DNA from: Flavobacteriaceae bacterium
GTDB taxonomy: Bacteria; Bacteroidota; Bacteroidia; Flavobacteriales; Flavobacteriaceae
Assembly: GCA_022424955.1 (NCBI GenBank)
Contig: JAKMGK010000089.1
Location: 1-35,032 of the forward strand
Length of the DNA stretch: 35,032 nucleotides
Direction of reading: 5' to 3'
The notes beneath the pieces are model-generated. The model ran no database searches and was not told the DNA's origin. It was given only the letters and a program-made list of their open reading frames with translations. The position numbers and the translations under genes were made by a program. This document shows, one piece after another, positions 28,274-35,032 of the stretch (its first letter is position 1; every line of letters begins with the position of its first letter).

Positions 28274-28456
28274 CTATTTAATTTCTTTGTGAACAGTCAT
28301 TTTTTTCAAGATCGGATTGAATTTTTTAATCTCCATGCGATCTGGTGTGTTCTTTTTATTTTTTGTTGTGATGTAACGTGACGTTCCTGGCTGTCCAGAG
28401 GCTTTGTGCTCTGTACACTCTAAAATTACTTGAACGCGGTTTCCTTTCTTTGACAT
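28274..28456 (-). CDS. rpmG: 50S ribosomal protein L33 (bL33)
   Basis: A 60-residue protein with the bL33 pattern [35 protein letters not shown], and a basic C-terminus. Only one cysteine is present, so this is the C-minus paralogue that does not bind zinc. It follows rpmB after 8 bases and precedes the DUF4295 gene by 2. Confidence 0.96.
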   Translation of the reverse strand: MSKKGNRVQVILECTEHKASGQPGTSRYITTKNKKNTPDRMEIKKFNPILKKMTVHKEIK

Positions 28457-28464
28457 GATATATA

Positions 28465-28698
28465 TTATAAAGCGCCTTGGGCTTTAGCTTCTTTTAAGAC
28501 AGCTGCAATCCCTTTACGGTTAATAGTCTTTAATACTGAAGTTGATACCTTTAGGGTGATCCACTTATCTTCTTCTGGAATGTAGAAACGCTTTTTGATT
28601 AAGTTAACCTCAAATCTACGTCTTGTTCTATTCAACGCTTTGGATACATTGTTTCCAAACTGTGCGCGTTTTCCACTTATTTCACAAACTCTTGACAT
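28465..28698 (-). CDS. rpmB: 50S ribosomal protein L28 (bL28)
   Basis: A 77-residue protein with the bL28 signature [34 protein letters not shown] and [15 protein letters not shown]. The zinc-binding cysteine pairs are missing (one cysteine only), so it is the zinc-free type. First gene of the rpmB-rpmG-DUF4295 unit, with the best promoter in the window just upstream. Confidence 0.97.
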   Translation of the reverse strand: MSRVCEISGKRAQFGNNVSKALNRTRRRFEVNLIKKRFYIPEEDKWITLKVSTSVLKTINRKGIAAVLKEAKAQGAL

Positions 28699-28733
28699 AA
28701 TCGTTGTTTTTACTGCTTGTTATAAACAGGATG

Positions 28734-28763
28734 CAAATTTAATTTTTTTTATTGAGTTACAAA
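28734..28763 (-). promoter_or_regulatory. Strong Bacteroidetes-type promoter for rpmB-rpmG-DUF4295
   Basis: On the minus strand TTTG (28760-28763), an 18-base A-rich spacer and TAAATTTG (28734-28741) give near-perfect -33 and -7 elements. The predicted leader to the rpmB ATG is about 30 bases, with no Shine-Dalgarno sequence. The rest of this 190-base gap (28764-28888) shows no other clear feature. Confidence 0.75.
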
Positions 28764-28888
28764 ATACTTTATCCTAAAAATATTGTGCTTTATCACTTTC
28801 TTTTTTCTTGGGGTTCTAAACGAATTATTATCTTAGATATAGTTAATGACAAGTATTAAATGAACCCTTAAACTATCGCCTAAAAGTA

Positions 28889-29404
28889 TTGAACTATACC
28901 ATAGAAAAAAGCACCCTAGAAGATCTCCCAGAGATTTTTAAACGATACGAAGCTGCAGCAGACTTTCAACGCACTAAAAAGAAGGTCGTTGTGTGGCCCA
29001 GTTTTGACCCCGCCCTGGTCGAAAAAGAAATTCTTGAAGGGAGACAGTGGAAGTTAGTTCAAAACAACAGCATCTGCTGTGTGTGGGCCATTGCTTTTAA
29101 CGATCCACAAATATGGGAAGAACGCGACAAGGATCCTTCTGTTTACATTCATCGTATTGCAACTCATCCAGCGGCTAGAGGCCAACAAATGGTCAAAAAA
29201 ATAGTGGACTGGGCCATTCCTTATGCCAAAAAAAAGAAAAAAACTCACTTGAGATTAGACACCCTGGGCAACAATACCCGTCTCATTGAATACTATCAAA
29301 GTGCAGGTTTTGATTTTTTAGGAATGTTCCCCATAAAAAACACTAAAGGCCTGCCCGACCATTACCATACTGCCCCCGTTTGTTTATTTGAAATAAAGCT
29401 TTAA
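28889..29404 (+). CDS. GNAT family N-acetyltransferase
   Basis: A 171-residue acetyl-CoA-dependent transferase. The typical order is an N-terminal strand-helix (IEKSTLEDLPEIFKRYEAAADFQ), core strand YIHRIATHPAARGQQMVKKIVDWA with the (degenerate) acetyl-CoA loop, then LRLDTLGNNTRLIEYYQSAGFDFLG. The RGxGxA loop reads RGQQMV, a variation I believe occurs in this subfamily. No in-frame ATG precedes the conserved N-terminus, so the start is probably the TTG at 28889. The frame is open upstream to 28850 but has no better start. Substrate unknown. It is followed after 37 bases by the SRPBCC gene. Confidence 0.87.
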   Translation: MNYTIEKSTLEDLPEIFKRYEAAADFQRTKKKVVVWPSFDPALVEKEILEGRQWKLVQNNSICCVWAIAFNDPQIWEERDKDPSVYIHRIATHPAARGQQMVKKIVDWAIPYAKKKKKTHLRLDTLGNNTRLIEYYQSAGFDFLGMFPIKNTKGLPDHYHTAPVCLFEIKL

Positions 29405-29441
29405 GACTAAATTTTGTACCTTTTTACAAAAGACCTACAAA

Positions 29442-29873
29442 ATGACAACAAACACTAGTATCGTTGTGCTTCAAGAATTCAATGTTCCCCCGCCACTTTT
29501 ATGGAAGTACCTTACCCAACTTGAACATATGCAGGAATGGTTTTTCAAGGAGTTAAAATCATTTGAAACAGTTAGGGGTTTTAAAACTTCTTTTGCTTTT
29601 CTATATAACAATAAAATATTTACCCACCAGTGGGAAGTAAAAGATATACTGCCTCAAGAAAGGCTGTGTCTAGGATGGAAATACAAAGAATACTCCGGAG
29701 ATTCTGAAGCGATTTTTGAAATTTCTTCAAGTCCAAAAGGAAGTATAATAAAACTCACGGCCAATATACTTAAAAGCTTTCCAGCCATAGAAGAATTTAG
29801 CCGTGAGTCTATGCAAAGCGGTTGGACCGATTTGATTCAAACACGTTTAAAAGGGTATCTTAGTTCGCTTTAA
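29442..29873 (+). CDS. SRPBCC (AHSA1/START-like) domain protein
   Basis: A 143-residue single-domain protein with the helix-grip features of the AHSA1 branch: VPPPLLWKYLTQLEHMQEWFF, then paired strands (FAFLYNNKIFTHQWEVKDILPQERLCLGWKY), and the long C-terminal helix SMQSGWTDLIQTRLKGYL. These proteins bind hydrophobic ligands or help Hsp90-type chaperones; no ligand can be predicted. It lies directly after the GNAT gene and overlaps the convergent carbonic anhydrase stop (TTAA). A short inverted repeat, TTTTGTA-6-TACAAAA (29412-29431), lies in its leader. Confidence 0.82.
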   Translation: MTTNTSIVVLQEFNVPPPLLWKYLTQLEHMQEWFFKELKSFETVRGFKTSFAFLYNNKIFTHQWEVKDILPQERLCLGWKYKEYSGDSEAIFEISSSPKGSIIKLTANILKSFPAIEEFSRESMQSGWTDLIQTRLKGYLSSL

Positions 29874-30499
29874 AGAAAGTTAACTTTTCCAGTAGCAATA
29901 TCGTACATACCGCCAACGATTTGGATTTCTCCTGCTTGCTCCATTTCTGCTAAAACAGGGCTTTCTTCGCGAATGCGATCAATCGTCAATTCTACATTTT
30001 TAGTTCCTACCGCATTGACAAAGTCAATGTTTGCAGAAGTTCTTTCTGCAGCAGCTGTAGGTTCTACAATAGCATCAACAGCAGGCGCAATATTGTCTAA
30101 CATTCCTGTTAAATTTCCTAGCTCTGCGTGATCACATGCTCCTTTTACTGCCCCACAAGCGGTGTGGCCAAGGACCAAAATCAATTTAGTTCCCGCTAAC
30201 TTAGAAGCAAACTCCATACTTCCTAAAATATCAGCATTGACAAAGTTACCCGCAATTCGTACACTAAAAATATCCCCAATTCCTTGATCAAATACCAATT
30301 CTGCAGGGACACGAGAGTCGATACAACTCAAAACGGTTGCAAAAGGAAATTGCCCTGTACTGGTTTGTTCAACTTGAAGGTTGAGATCACGCTGAACTTG
30401 CTGTTTAGCTGTAAAACGCTGGTTTCCTTCTTTTAATAATTCCAACGCTTTCGCTGGAGAAATAGCGTCTTGAGACGCTTTAGTTTGTGCATTCATCAT
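29870..30499 (-). CDS. Beta-class carbonic anhydrase
   Basis: Interconverts CO2 and bicarbonate with a zinc ion. Ligands, numbered from my start, are C59 and D61 in SCIDSR, with R63 completing the Asp-Arg dyad, then H112 and C115 in GHTACGAVKGA. VFDQGIGDIFSVRIAGN is the usual following segment. The track start (TTG at 30517) falls inside the -7 promoter box, so I place the start at the ATG at 30499 (or the adjacent one at 30496), giving 209 residues. No signal peptide is visible from that start, so it is probably cytoplasmic. It has its own promoter inside the end of cinA and overlaps the SRPBCC gene by four bases at the stops. Confidence 0.94.
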   Translation of the reverse strand: MMNAQTKASQDAISPAKALELLKEGNQRFTAKQQVQRDLNLQVEQTSTGQFPFATVLSCIDSRVPAELVFDQGIGDIFSVRIAGNFVNADILGSMEFASKLAGTKLILVLGHTACGAVKGACDHAELGNLTGMLDNIAPAVDAIVEPTAAAERTSANIDFVNAVGTKNVELTIDRIREESPVLAEMEQAGEIQIVGGMYDIATGKVNFL

Positions 30500-30514
30500 C
30501 GTCAAATTTTTTAT

Positions 30515-30545
30515 CAAATATACTTGAGGGAAAGAAACTATGCAA
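30515..30545 (-). promoter_or_regulatory. Carbonic anhydrase promoter, overlapping the cinA 3' end
   Basis: On the minus strand TTG (30543-30545), a 20-base spacer and TATATTTG (30515-30522) match the Bacteroidetes consensus. The -33 element lies in the last codons of cinA and the -7 box just after its stop. The leader to the ATG at 30499 would be about 12 bases. Confidence 0.7.
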
Positions 30546-31779
30546 TGCTTTTATAAAGCATTTCAAAAACTTTATTGACCGCTTTTTGAATCACGCGCTC
30601 TCGGTTTTTTCCAAAACTAAATTCTTCTGAAATTACCCCATTAGGTGAGGCGATCGCAATACAAACTGTCCCTACCGCTGCCGCTGCATCTCCCTTACTA
30701 GGGCCAGCATTCCCAGTAGTGGCGACCGCATAATCTGATTGGTATTTATCTTTTGCACCCAGAGCCATGGCTTCTGCCACCTCAACACTTACCACACTTT
30801 TTTGTTGGATTAAACTGGTAGCTACCCCCAACAGGTCTGTTTTTCTCTGGCTGTGATAAACCACTGCTCCCCCTTTAAAATATTGAGAAGCCCCGGGGAT
30901 TTTTGTGATTCTCGCTGCAATCTCTCCCCCAGTACAACTCTCTGCTAGAGAAAGCGTCACCCCTTTTTGGATACATTTTTTTTGGATTTGTTCTTCTACA
31001 GAAGCTTCTTCTTCAAAACCCATAAAAATATCTTGAATCTGTGGTAAAAGGCTGGCAATTTGAGCATCAATTCTTTGATTGATTTCTGCTTCATTTGGCC
31101 CTTTCCCAGACAAACGAAGTCGCACACGACCAATGTTAGGCAAATAGGCTAGTTTAATGTCTTGGGGTAAATTATTCTCCCATGCCTCAATGCGTTCTGC
31201 GATTACACTTTCCCCTAAACCATAAGTCAAAACAGTTTTATGAACGATATAAGGGCGGGTATAATGTTGTTGTAAAGCTGGGATAACCTCTTCTGAAACC
31301 AATGCTTTCATTTCAAAAGGCACCCCGGGAAGCGAAATAATCACCTTGTCGTCTTTTTCAAACCACATCCCAGAGGCTGTACCAAATTTATTCTCTAAAA
31401 CCTTTGCCTTCGAGGGAAGTAAAGCTTGTTTTCGATTTTCGTCATTGATGGGCGTGGGGACATATTTTCGAAACATTTCTTCTATCTTTTCAAGCACCAC
31501 TTCGTTCTTGACTAAGACATCATCAAAATACTCACATAAGGTATGTTTGGTCAAATCATCTTTTGTTGGGCCCAGTCCCCCCGTTAAGATAATGACTTGT
31601 GCTCTTTTTTGGGCCTCGTCTAGGCAGTGAACAATCGCTTCTTTCTTATCTGAAATTGAAGTAATTTGGACTACTTCAATCCCTACTTTATTCAACTCTT
31701 TTGCAATAAAAACAGCATTGGTATTGATGATTTGCCCGATGAGGATTTCATCGCCTATACTAACAATTTCTGCATACAT
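30538..31779 (-). CDS. cinA: CinA family protein (nicotinamide-nucleotide amidohydrolase type)
   Basis: A 413-residue, two-domain protein. The N-terminal molybdopterin-binding-like domain (SIGDEILIGQIINTNA, ILTGGLGPTKDD, SLPGVPFEMK) is linked in the family to ADP-ribose or pyrophosphate hydrolysis. The C-terminal PncC-type domain (LSLAESCTGGEIAARIT, GGAVVYHS, ATTGNAGPSKGD) deamidates nicotinamide mononucleotide in NAD recycling. Both halves look intact and the length is typical. The 131 bases upstream hold a cluster of palindromes rather than a clear promoter. Confidence 0.95.
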   Translation of the reverse strand: MYAEIVSIGDEILIGQIINTNAVFIAKELNKVGIEVVQITSISDKKEAIVHCLDEAQKRAQVIILTGGLGPTKDDLTKHTLCEYFDDVLVKNEVVLEKIEEMFRKYVPTPINDENRKQALLPSKAKVLENKFGTASGMWFEKDDKVIISLPGVPFEMKALVSEEVIPALQQHYTRPYIVHKTVLTYGLGESVIAERIEAWENNLPQDIKLAYLPNIGRVRLRLSGKGPNEAEINQRIDAQIASLLPQIQDIFMGFEEEASVEEQIQKKCIQKGVTLSLAESCTGGEIAARITKIPGASQYFKGGAVVYHSQRKTDLLGVATSLIQQKSVVSVEVAEAMALGAKDKYQSDYAVATTGNAGPSKGDAAAAVGTVCIAIASPNGVISEEFSFGKNRERVIQKAVNKVFEMLYKSIA

Positions 31780-31830
31780 AAATTTGCGTCTATTTTATTC
31801 TATCAATAATGGGGCTTGATGAAGCGGCGG

Positions 31831-31865
31831 TGACTTAATCGATTAAAGTGATTAAGGTCACTTTA
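31831..31865. repeat. Cluster of overlapping palindromes between the Stealth gene and cinA
   Basis: A perfect 12-bp palindrome TTAATCGATTAA (31835-31846) overlaps a perfect inverted repeat TAAAGTGA-6-TCACTTTA (31844-31851 and 31858-31865). GATTAA also repeats directly with a 9-base step (31841 and 31850). It is 52 bases upstream of cinA and 46 bases past the Stealth stop, with no U-tract. It may be an operator for cinA or a hairpin that protects or ends the Stealth transcript. Confidence 0.45.
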
Positions 31866-31910
31866 GCTTGGCCAAAGATAATCATATCAAATACTTTTCA
31901 ATCGTTAAGC

Positions 31911-32885
31911 TTAGGGTTTATAGCGTTGACTTAAAAAAGGAAGGATAAAGGCTAATTTTTCTTCTGGACATTGATCTAGACTTTGCATGCACAAGAACAA
32001 TTGATTTTTCACCCCTTTTTTGAGTTTATACTTTATCCAGGCCAATGGCTTTTTATAATTTTGAAAATACACCAGTCGGAAATCTTTTGTAATTACTCCT
32101 GTATCATTTTTAATTTCAAGATGGTTCGCTAACGACTGAACTACATATTGCTCTGGATGTCTAAAGCGGTATTTAAGATTGCAATCTAAAACCGCTGGAG
32201 AATTTTTATAATATTTTTCCAATGTTGATTTTCGCATTGGAGCTGCACAATGGTCTATTCTGAGGTATTTTCTAAACCCTAAGATTTTTGCGATGGTTTG
32301 CTGTCCCAGTTTATAGCCCGCTTGTTTTTCCTTTTCCTTGTGGCGCAATGACTGAATAAAAGCTTGGAGCTTTTTGTACCATATATCCTCATAAAAAGAA
32401 GTCCACGATCCTCTAATGACTGGTTTTCCCTCAATGAAAAAATCTTCTTCCTTTACTGGATTTAATAAAAAGAAATCATCGTTAAAATAAATGAAATGCT
32501 CTGCTAATCCAGGAATTTCAGACATAAGTGATGCAATAGACCGACTATTAAAATTAGGTAAGTACTGCGGGTAATTTTTAAAAATAACTTTGTGATCGAT
32601 CACACTCACATTAGGATACTCCTTTTTAGCGCAAACTGGATCTCTTAAAAAGTCAGGAGTTTGATTATCTGTTACGATAAATATATTCCGAATAAAAGGG
32701 GCGAATTTTAAAATAGATTTCACACAATACTCAATCTCATTGATTTGACCATAACGCATTTTTATTGTCTTATTGTCCACTGCTGGTTTCTTCCCTAAAT
32801 AGGATTGCATTTTTGCTTTATGTCCAGGATCATTGCCATCTACCCAAGTAATTACTGCATCAATGGTTAGTGGCTTTTTTGACAT
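31911..32885 (-). CDS. Stealth family sugar-phosphate transferase
   Basis: A 324-residue protein with the Stealth layout: CR1 near the N-terminus (IDAVITWVDGND, 8-19), CR2 (RYGQINEIEYCVKSILKFAP, FIVTDNQTP, NFNSRSIASLMSEIPGL, HFIYFNDDFFLL), CR3 (IDHCAAPMRKSTLEKYY) and CR4-like ending RFRHPEQYVVQSLANH. Stealth enzymes transfer hexose-1-phosphate from nucleotide sugars to build phosphodiester-linked capsule or cell-wall polymers; GlcNAc-1-phosphotransferase of animals is related. There is no signal peptide or membrane helix. No other glycan gene is nearby, so its acceptor is unknown. It lies 30 bases after the FAH-family gene, in the same direction. Confidence 0.9.
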   Translation of the reverse strand: MSKKPLTIDAVITWVDGNDPGHKAKMQSYLGKKPAVDNKTIKMRYGQINEIEYCVKSILKFAPFIRNIFIVTDNQTPDFLRDPVCAKKEYPNVSVIDHKVIFKNYPQYLPNFNSRSIASLMSEIPGLAEHFIYFNDDFFLLNPVKEEDFFIEGKPVIRGSWTSFYEDIWYKKLQAFIQSLRHKEKEKQAGYKLGQQTIAKILGFRKYLRIDHCAAPMRKSTLEKYYKNSPAVLDCNLKYRFRHPEQYVVQSLANHLEIKNDTGVITKDFRLVYFQNYKKPLAWIKYKLKKGVKNQLFLCMQSLDQCPEEKLAFILPFLSQRYKP

Positions 32886-32915
32886 ATCTTAATTTTTAAG
32901 AGCAAACTCTTGTTC

Positions 32916-33527
32916 CTATTTTACTTTTATGCGGAAAAGCTCTTGATCTTCTAATCTTCCTACTAAAACATCATTAGGAGCGACGGGGCCTACACCAGCT
33001 GGGGTTCCCGTAAAAATAATATCTCCAATTTTAAGGGTAAAAAACTGGGACACATAGGAGATGAGTTCATCTATTTTCCAAAGCATTAAAGCCGTGTTGC
33101 TTGATTGCACTACAGTATTATTTTTTTCTAATTCAAAACTGAGCTGATCTACCGCTGGAAGGCTATCTTTTTTTAACCATTTCCCTACTACTGCGGCTCC
33201 ATCAAAGCCCTTTGCTTTTTCCCAGGGTAGGCCTTTCGCTTTTAATTCTCCTTGTAAATCACGGGCGGTGAAATCAATTCCTAAACCAATTTCATCATAA
33301 TATTTATGGGCAAATTTTGACTGTATGTGTTTCCCAATACGATTGATGCGCACAAGTACTTCTACCTCATGATGTACATCCTTTGAAAATTCAGGGATAA
33401 AAAAAGGCTGCCCTTTGAGTGCAATGGCAGTATCTGGTTTTAAAAAAACAACTGGATCAGTGGGTTTCTCATTAGAGAGTTCCTTTATGTGATCTGTGTA
33501 ATTACGACCGATGCAAATTATCTTCAT
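32916..33527 (-). CDS. Fumarylacetoacetate hydrolase (FAH) family enzyme
   Basis: A 203-residue, single-domain FAH protein of the YcgM/FAHD1 size class, which hydrolyses acylpyruvates or acts as an oxaloacetate tautomerase or decarboxylase. Visible are GRNYTDHIKE near the start, PVVFLKPDTAI, metal ligands in HHEVEVLVRI, IGLGIDFTARDLQ, KGFDGAAVVG and the terminal IIFTGTPAGVGPV. The metal site looks complete. The start codon overlaps the exonuclease stop by one base (TAATG), implying translational coupling. The exact substrate cannot be told. Confidence 0.92.
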   Translation of the reverse strand: MKIICIGRNYTDHIKELSNEKPTDPVVFLKPDTAIALKGQPFFIPEFSKDVHHEVEVLVRINRIGKHIQSKFAHKYYDEIGLGIDFTARDLQGELKAKGLPWEKAKGFDGAAVVGKWLKKDSLPAVDQLSFELEKNNTVVQSSNTALMLWKIDELISYVSQFFTLKIGDIIFTGTPAGVGPVAPNDVLVGRLEDQELFRIKVK

Positions 33528-34300
33528 TAACTCCCGCTATTGAGTTTGCGCAAACGAAGCGCGGTTAATACTTTTTTTGTGTACAATGGAAAGTCTGCAT
33601 TTAACAACCAACCAAAATAACCTGGCTCTTTTTCTAAGACCTCGTCAACGGTTTTCCCCTTGTGTTTTCCAAAAGAAAAAGTAGGTTGATCTTCTTTATT
33701 ATACACTATAAAACCAGCCACATCTACCGTGCGCTTGTGAGAAGAAAATTCACTTAAAAAGGCGGTGTTGTTTTCTAGCTCTTTATAGCGTTCTAGCTGT
33801 GCTAATAAAACATCACAAGTCGCTTCTGTATCTGCCATTGCAGAGTGCGCATTAATCAATTCTTTGTCACAGTAAAACTGCAATGCTGCTCCTAGGGTTC
33901 TCTTTTCCATTTTATGGAAAATCGTTTGTACATCGATGGTTTTGTGTCGCGCAAGGTCAAAATCCACTTCGGCACGCATGAATTCTTCTGCTAAAAGCGG
34001 AATATCAAAACGATCAGAATTAAATCCCGCTAAATCACATTCTTTGATGTAGTTGTAAATTTCATTCGCTAATTGATGAAACAAAGGAGCATCTACAACT
34101 TTGTCGTCTGTAATGCCATGCACATCAGAAGCACCTTTAGGAATAGGCATTCCAGGGTTGACTAACCAGGTTTTTCCCTCCTTATTTCCGTTAGGTAATA
34201 ATTTTAAAATCGCGATTTCTACAATACGATCTGAGACAACGTTAACTCCTGTCGTTTCAAGGTCAAAAAAGCAAAGTGGTCTGTGGAGTTCTAGTCCCAT
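33527..34300 (-). CDS. DnaQ-like 3'-5' exonuclease (DEDDh)
   Basis: A 257-residue exonuclease with ExoI FFDLETTG (D13, E15), ExoII GFNSDRFDIPLL and ExoIII AHSAMADTEAT, the DEDDh set of the DnaQ family. After about residue 185 a second small region contains FSFGKHKGKTVDEVLEKEPGYFGWLLNADFP. This is a C-terminal domain also seen in exodeoxyribonuclease X-type and other Bacteroidetes exonucleases. It is therefore more likely a repair or RNA/DNA trimming exonuclease than the Pol III proofreading subunit. It starts nine bases after the E2 stop and overlaps the FAH gene by one base. Confidence 0.9.
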   Translation of the reverse strand: MGLELHRPLCFFDLETTGVNVVSDRIVEIAILKLLPNGNKEGKTWLVNPGMPIPKGASDVHGITDDKVVDAPLFHQLANEIYNYIKECDLAGFNSDRFDIPLLAEEFMRAEVDFDLARHKTIDVQTIFHKMEKRTLGAALQFYCDKELINAHSAMADTEATCDVLLAQLERYKELENNTAFLSEFSSHKRTVDVAGFIVYNKEDQPTFSFGKHKGKTVDEVLEKEPGYFGWLLNADFPLYTKKVLTALRLRKLNSGS

Positions 34301-34309
34301 AAATTTGTT

Positions 34310-35032
34310 CTAAAAAGTTATTGTTGTATCCCAATTTTCTAAATAATCTGCAACTGCCTTAGCAAATTGCCCTCCCATTGCACCATTTACAACGCGGTGA
34401 TCATAGCTGTGTGAAAGGATCATTTTCTTTCTAATCCCCACAAAATCTCCTTCTGGCGTCTCAATTACAGCAGGCATTTTTCGAATCACCCCAAGGGCTA
34501 AAATCCCTAGTTGAGGCTGGTTAATAATAGGTGTTCCTGTGATGGAACCAAAATTTCCAATATTTGTCACCGTATAGGTTCCACCTTGAACCTCGTCTGG
34601 TAATAGTTGATTAGTTCGAGCACGATTAGACAAATCATTCACTGCTTTTGCTAAACCAACAAGATTGAGGTGATCTGCATTTTTAATCACTGGAACGATA
34701 AGGTTACCATCCCCCAGGGCGGTAGCCATTCCAATGTTGATTGCTTTCTTCTGGATGATTTGATCTCCTTGCAGCGAACTATTTAAAAGCGGAAATTCTT
34801 TTAAAGCATGAATAATCGCCGACATAAAGATGGGCGTAAAAGTTAACTTCTCCCCTTCTCTAGCTTGAAATTGATTTTTTACTTTTTCTCGCCAATCCCA
34901 TAGGTCAGTCACATCTGCTTCAACAAAAGATTGTACATGGACAGAAGTATTTTTACTTTCTGTCATATGATGAGAAATCATTTTCGCCATTCGGCTCATT
35001 TCGATTACTTGATCTTCTCCGCTAGTTAAAGG
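34310..35032 (-). CDS. 2-oxo acid dehydrogenase E2 (dihydrolipoamide acyltransferase), C-terminal part, cut by window end
   Basis: The frame stays open to the window edge (LTSGEDQVIEMSRM precedes the track's Met), so the N-terminal lipoyl and E3-binding domains lie outside. The visible part is the trimeric catalytic domain. It runs from RMAKMISHHMTESKNTSVHVQSFVEADVT through GMATALGDGNLIVPVIKNAD, GGTYTVTNIGNFG and the active-site SYDHRVVNGAMGG. It transfers acyl groups to CoA in a pyruvate, branched-chain or related complex; the specificity cannot be told from this piece. The catalytic motif is HxxxNG where the family consensus is HxxxDG. It is the first gene of the run into the exonuclease (nine-base gap). 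Confidence 0.93.
   Translation of the reverse strand, partial: PLTSGEDQVIEMSRMAKMISHHMTESKNTSVHVQSFVEADVTDLWDWREKVKNQFQAREGEKLTFTPIFMSAIIHALKEFPLLNSSLQGDQIIQKKAINIGMATALGDGNLIVPVIKNADHLNLVGLAKAVNDLSNRARTNQLLPDEVQGGTYTVTNIGNFGSITGTPIINQPQLGILALGVIRKMPAVIETPEGDFVGIRKKMILSHSYDHRVVNGAMGGQFAKAVADYLENWDTTITF

Noticed and set aside
28846-28863. Tiny plus-strand ORF (ATG to TGA, five codons) upstream of the GNAT gene as a leader peptide
   Set aside because: Too short and without any supporting regulatory structure.
29412-29431. Inverted repeat TTTTGTA-6-TACAAAA between the GNAT and SRPBCC genes
   Set aside because: Short AT-rich arms without a U-tract; too weak to call as a terminator or operator, noted only in the gene entry.

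Overview
The window looks like ordinary chromosome from a member of the Bacteroidetes, most likely class Flavobacteriia. The evidence is an AT-rich base composition, near-absence of Shine-Dalgarno sequences, several promoters of the Bacteroidetes type (TTG or TTTG, about 18-21 bases, then TAnnTTTG), and lineage-typical genes: bacillithiol BshC, a Bacteroidetes-only 50-residue ribosomal-type protein (DUF4295), CarboxypepD_reg-like and LVIVD surface proteins, and a LysM plus periplasmic-binding-protein fusion. Coding density is very high. No gene-free stretch exceeds 300 bases; the longest (28699-28888) holds the rpmB promoter and little else that I can see. I found no tRNA, rRNA, CRISPR array, insertion sequence, prophage or recognisable defence island.

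Left part (1-8.1 kb): the 3' end of a heme A synthase gene overlaps a pRiA4b ORF-3-like gene, which converges on an unnamed 356-residue protein with kinase-like motifs. Next come uvrB, an exported CarboxypepD_reg-like protein, a secreted S10 serine carboxypeptidase, and a salicylate-esterase-like lipoprotein hydrolase broken by a one-base deletion and an in-frame stop. Middle part (8.1-21 kb): hsp20; sucC divergent from lysA; and minus-strand housekeeping genes in the transcriptional order bshC, guaA, LysM/PBP, pyrG, yidC, mnmA. These cover thiol buffer synthesis, GMP and CTP synthesis, membrane insertion and tRNA wobble thiolation.

Right part (21-35 kb): a secreted M14 metallopeptidase and an LVIVD lipoprotein on the plus strand; then a minus-strand block rpmB, rpmG, DUF4295, terminator, ftsY, alpha/beta hydrolase, rimO, joining ribosome parts, ribosome modification (RimO) and co-translational targeting (FtsY). 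A GNAT acetyltransferase and an SRPBCC protein lie on the plus strand. A second minus-strand run follows: an E2 acyltransferase (cut by the window edge), a DEDDh exonuclease, an FAH-family enzyme, a Stealth phosphotransferase, cinA and a beta-carbonic anhydrase with its own promoter.

The most striking window-wide pattern is that five of the six convergent gene pairs overlap by exactly four bases (TTAA four times, CTAA once), so the two stop codons share sequence and no terminator fits between them. The only convergent pair with a gap and a visible terminator is the one containing the pseudogene. The most interesting unnamed protein is the 356-residue one, whose GDMRAYN and DFD motifs resemble the catalytic and metal-binding loops of kinase-fold phosphotransferases. 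I did not see a complete, clearly novel multi-gene system.
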